From Lepidurus packardi (lineage: Eukaryota; Arthropoda; Branchiopoda; Notostraca; Triopsidae), in contig JAKZAN010000004.1 in NCBI GenBank assembly GCA_023053545.1, positions 7,812,001 to 7,876,000 of the forward strand: a DNA stretch of 64,000 bases, read 5' to 3'. Positions 60,230 to 64,000 of the stretch are shown here, in pieces (positions within the stretch are counted from its first letter, which is position 1; each line of letters opens with the position of its first letter). The position numbers were made by a program, and so were the translations under genes. Under the pieces are notes generated by a model. It was not told the DNA's origin. It was given only the letters and a program-made list of their open reading frames with translations, and did not search any database.

Positions 60230-62597
60230 ACGAAAGTAAATAACCCCTTTTTGTGCACGGAAATCAATATGCTAAATTGTCTCACCCAACTGCACTATTG
60301 GCTTGCCCTTCATCCTTTTGTTGGAAAACTTCTTGTTTCTACTGTCAACAATTTCAAGTGTTTTTACCGTGACCTATTCTAAAAGCGATCGTTATGGTCT
60401 ATATTCTTCACACAAACAGCATCACATGATCAGCACCACATACAAAACTACACCACATAAGAAAATTACGAGTCCGAATTCATTTTTAATACACTTGGTG
60501 CATTGTAGATTGATTGTAGAAGATTGTGAATTGTTTTGCCCTTTCTGAAAACACTTTCGTATAGACGTTTCTTATGAGTTCAAAAACTAAATAAAAAAGG
60601 AGTAAGATGATTCAAATTATTTGTACTTCGTCACTTCTAAGAGGATCTACGGAGATACATGGCCCGTCGCTCCGTAATTACGACCAGTACTTCAATACGT
60701 ATATTTAGGCTCTTTAAAAGTATATAGGTTGATCATTATTTTTTCTAGTTATATAGTTCTAGTTTTCTAGTTTATAGTTCTGCGGACAGAATCAATGCAA
60801 CATTGGATGTGATGGACAGTATACAACATTGGATGTGAGTCTTCAGACACGTTAATCAAAAGTCAATTCAAGAGAACTATATTTATAGTCTCTACTAAAT
60901 TACGTACAAATCACAAAACAAGTGAAGTCAAATAACGTAAAACCAGCAAACTGAAACAAGAACGCAACACAAGCCAAAGGTCAAGCGAGGCAACAGGTCA
61001 AACAGCAACTAACGAAAAAGCCCTTGACCTTTCCATCAAGAAAATTACAAGAAAAGGTATTTCGGTATATATCACCTCCGCGCAAGAGGATGACTAGGCC
61101 CTTTCCCTACCCTGCTAACTAGCCTGGATAGGGAGATTTCACCTTCGCAGCACCGACGTATGTCCATGCGTCATTACGGACCTTCTTCGTTCTGTCCCGA
61201 ACAACGTCATTTGGAACACAGAATTAGGTCTGACGTATAAATGCAAATACTGAGACGCAACTTTTGTGAAGACGTTATGTGCATGTTAATCTTGTCGTTC
61301 ACCTTAACCCTGTTAATATTTAATTCCTTTGCTTTCTTGACCTTTACCTTTCCTTATCCTTTTTAGTAACCTTTTGCCATCCTTTCTTTTCCCTTCCACA
61401 TTCTTGACATCAGGTTATCTCATTATTATATAGGGGTGTACGTTTTTCGGTGGCAAAGAGTCAGTCAGATGTGAGTCCTTAGAATAATTAATAGAGTTCG
61501 AGTCTTCGGACCAGTTTGGCGAAGTGTAAAACTTAATACGAGAAAAAATGCTAGAAAATTAATAACGTAATTCAGGTTAATGAAAGCGAGTTCCCAATAC
61601 ACGCGATTTGCAAGAACCCGGTTCCCACATTTTTTTATTCTTCGTGAACAAAAATAGCATGACAATGCTACTTTCCAAAGTGCAAATCACAGCAACTCAG
61701 TATTAAAGGGTATGGACAGAAACAATGAAGCATCAAATAAACCATAGTTTGAATCGTCGCGCAAAAAGAACGAAAAAAAACATAGGTAAGAAAACAGTGT
61801 TTCGAAAGCCAAGCCGAATTCATGAAAAACCTCAGGAACGATCGACATACTCCTATCCTGTAGCTTAAAAAGTTTTTAAGAGATCCCGTTCATGAAAAAA
61901 AAACAGTAAAAGCTTATAAACAAAAAGGCTTTCCCGAATCTCCGTATACCCTGTTTTATGGTTATAGCTACTACTCTTTACTAAGCTTCTAGCGTAGTAA
62001 ACTTTTCTAAAAACCGAAACTTTGTATGTTATCTTTACTAAGCTACTACTCTTTACTAAGCTACCTACCAGTCTCAAAAAAGATGGATAGTTTTGTGAAT
62101 TCACTCTCTCAACATAATCCTAATTATTTTCTTGAAAACATTGGAGATATGGATGCAAATTTTAAAGAAAATTATGAAGAAAATTTTGCTAGTGAAGATG
62201 GAAGATGAAATGTTTGAATAGAAATTTCTTCTTTTTTTACTAAGCTACTACTTTTTACTTAGTTACTACTTGAAAGGCAACGAACGCACTGAAATGATGT
62301 AAACGACAGGTAAAGTTAAGCACCTTTCTTAGTTAACATTGAAAAATCCATTTACTTCAGCATATACGACCACAATGCCTAGTATAACAATCAGTATAAT
62401 CGACTATATCAGCTGCTAATAAACATAAAGAGACACAGGTACTTGATCTAGAAGCAGTGTTCGGAAAACAGTGTATAAATAAAATACATAGCTGATCAAT
62501 CAAGTTTTTTATTAGTCAGTATTTGAAGACTGACTAATAAAGACTCACTGGAAAGTCAACACTACTAAAAGCTTTAGATTCCCCGTTCGTGTCAAAA
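60230..62597. other. Intergenic: copies 16 to 17
   Basis: The longest gene-free stretch. Holds caacattggatgtga twice (60798-60812 and 60823-60837) and the tttactaagctac repeats listed separately. No exon or mobile-element frame recognised. Confidence 0.5.
61962..62275 (+). repeat. Dispersed short repeat, tttactaagctactact family
   Basis: The phrase tactctttactaagct occurs near 61971, 62031 and 62048, with looser forms near 62237-62272 (ttttactaagctactact, ttacttagttactact). Unit and spacing are irregular; it looks like a decaying local duplication, not a satellite. Confidence 0.6.
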
Positions 62598-62884
62598 GCC
62601 AGTAAGAGCTTGTAAAAAAGGGTTTATCGAAGCTTTTTAACACAAGTAAACGCTAAACTCACCACATTGTACTTCACATCATAACGGGTATTGTAAAATG
62701 AACATGTAGCCAACAAAAACGATCGCACTCAGACAGAGTTCATAGTCTCGGCCCCGCTTTGACCAACCTGAATAACAATCGTTTTTGTAGTGGTCTAAAA
62801 TTTTTTCTTCTCTCACAAGCTCAACGCTTCGACCATATAGCAAACGGTTCACTCGACGACGAGCTGTATAGGAACGAGCAAGCC
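62598..62884 (+). promoter_or_regulatory. Upstream region of copy 17 conserved with copy 16
   Basis: Counterpart of 57647-57965, ending gaacgagcaagccATG. Supports the start codons chosen for copies 15-17. Confidence 0.6.
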
Positions 62885-64000
62885 ATGGTCTCAGTAACAC
62901 CTAGCGTAATAAGTAAGCCGAATTTAGCGAGTGGCAATGATCGAGAAACTTCGAGAAACATCGTGAAACATCGACTCTACAAAACAGTTTATGGTCTACT
63001 GGGTACGATCGTACTGCTGACGGTACAACCAAAGTTGGTTTATGGACGATGCGTTTTTGGAGCGGATAACATAGACCAGCTAGTACTTCGAAACAATACC
63101 ATTGTGGGCCTTATGAACGATACTTTGCTCAACTACACTGATTACAGTCACAAAGACATTGCTGAGGTTTCAAGCTTCATGCTATGGAATTATCTGCAGA
63201 AGACTTACTCACTGACGAATAAGAACTACTTGGATTTCGTTACTATGGGCAAATTGTTGGCGGTCAACTGGACAAGCGGTAAACCTTTACTATTTAAGCC
63301 GATATACAGTACTAGTATAATATTTTCCACCACTGAAATAGCAACAATGGGAGTAAAAACCAATGAAAGTTCAGTATCCCGAACTGTAGCTTCGTTCATA
63401 ACTACTGAATTTGTGGATCCACTTCATAACACGCTTCAAGCTATGGCAGTTTACTACAGTATCACACTTGGGATTTTTCGACCCAAGAAAATGCAGTTTA
63501 ACTTTACCGGTATCACCCTTACATCAAATATGAATTCTACGAACACGGCGATTCTTGATTTGGGCTGCAGTGCAGGTATCGAAAATGCTGTCTTGCAAAT
63601 TACGGAAAATTAACAGGCTAATTTACAAATATCTTCACAGGTAGCTATTTTTTATGGCGAGTTTCGACGGGTGTGTCATATAACAAAGCATTTGGCAACG
63701 CCCGCAGCGTCCAATTTGTCACAGCAGCGCTCATGGTTGAGGATGCTGTAAGAATAATTGCAATTTACGATCACAACGACTTACCCTACAAAAACTTGGT
63801 TTCTTCTTTATAGTTTGACCGATATTACAGAACACATCTTGCGTTGAACAAAGATTTTGTTAGGGTTAATGTAGTTGCTGCTCAAGACAGTTTATTGTTT
63901 CTCGTATTGCACATGGAAGCTTATTTTCTCAACAGTTCCTACAGTACTTCCTATATCAGTAGTTCAACGATTATTTCTAAGCTACCCCCAATGTACTACG
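62885..64000 (+). CDS. Array copy 17: mucin-like membrane protein, 3' end outside window
   Basis: Exons 62885-62912 (28 nt), 62988-63278, 63342-63575, 63641-63747 (107 nt) and 63814 onward, cut by the window edge inside exon 5. Closest relative is copy 16: RCVFGADNIDQLVLRNN, GLMNDTLLNYTDYSH, MGKLLAVNWTSG, GIFRPKKMQFNFTGI, LDLGCSAG, YFLWRVSTG, FDRYYRTHLALNKDF and HMEAYFLNSSY. Intron 1 happens to contain no stop, so an unspliced frame is open from upstream through exon 2 into intron 2 and beyond; splicing at 62912/62988 is preferred because it gives the standard 28-nt first exon. Stalk and membrane parts are not visible. Confidence 0.82.

Noticed and set aside
62759..63613. Single unspliced open frame over copy 17 exons 1-3
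   Set aside because: Introns at 62913-62987 and 63279-63341 happen to lack stops in this frame; exon borders match all sister genes.
1..64000. CRISPR arrays, tRNA or rRNA genes, bacterial operons
   Set aside because: None seen; spliced genes and an LTR element show a eukaryotic chromosome.

Overview
The window is animal (metazoan) nuclear DNA. Genes are split by very short introns (mostly 50-90 bp) with GT-AG and a few GC-AG borders. A metazoan nonsense-mediated-decay gene (SMG8) lies at the left edge, next to a BTB/zinc-finger gene of the type expanded in arthropods. Compact introns, moderate GC content and heavy tandem duplication would fit a small-genome arthropod such as a cladoceran crustacean; that placement is inference and low confidence. 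Nothing looks bacterial.

Layout. 1-2219 is the 3' half of SMG8 (+). 2242-3807 is the 3' part of a BTB/C2HC-finger gene (-), convergent with SMG8. From 4453 to the right edge, all on the + strand, runs one tandem array of a gene family I do not recognise: 17 gene copies (16 whole, the last cut by the window end) plus three relics (22.3-23.1 kb, 27.2-27.5 kb, 53.7-53.9 kb). I rebuilt every copy exon by exon; the summed exon lengths are divisible by three in all whole copies except the one at 57966-60229, which carries an extra T. A small defective LTR retrotransposon (50416-53580) sits between two copies at its right end.

The array family. Each copy encodes a predicted type I membrane glycoprotein of about 465-683 residues. 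In order: a tiny first exon (28 nt in ten loci, relic included), whose phase-1 intron splits the signal peptide; an N-terminal ectodomain beginning with C-x-F-G or C-x-C and an L-R-N-x-T stretch; an exon carrying F-S-x-G-I-F-R-P and a cysteine at its end; an exon of almost always 107 nt ending M-I-E-x-x; an exon with N-D-F-V-R-V-N-V and M-E-V-Y-F; a Ser/Thr/Asn-rich, sequon-dense mucin-like stalk; a conserved juxtamembrane motif FDPDP-F-F-K-A-x-V-P-V-V-T-K-x-Y-N-G; a short exon ending I-T-I-P-x-A-I-G; and a membrane-spanning exon ending C-L-x-C-L-Q-x-E/D-W and a very short tail. The first three copies are the most divergent; copies at 10-12 share an F-N-x-T/Y-R style; copies 13-17 form a right-hand subgroup with conserved upstream DNA.

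Function is not known. The architecture suggests a diversifying cell-surface or mucosal coat or recognition family; that is inference. Individual copies show birth-and-death events: lost FDPDP motif (copy 12), duplicated FDPDP exon (copy 11), truncated tail (copy 8), homopolymer frameshift (copy 16), and a collapsed pseudogene.
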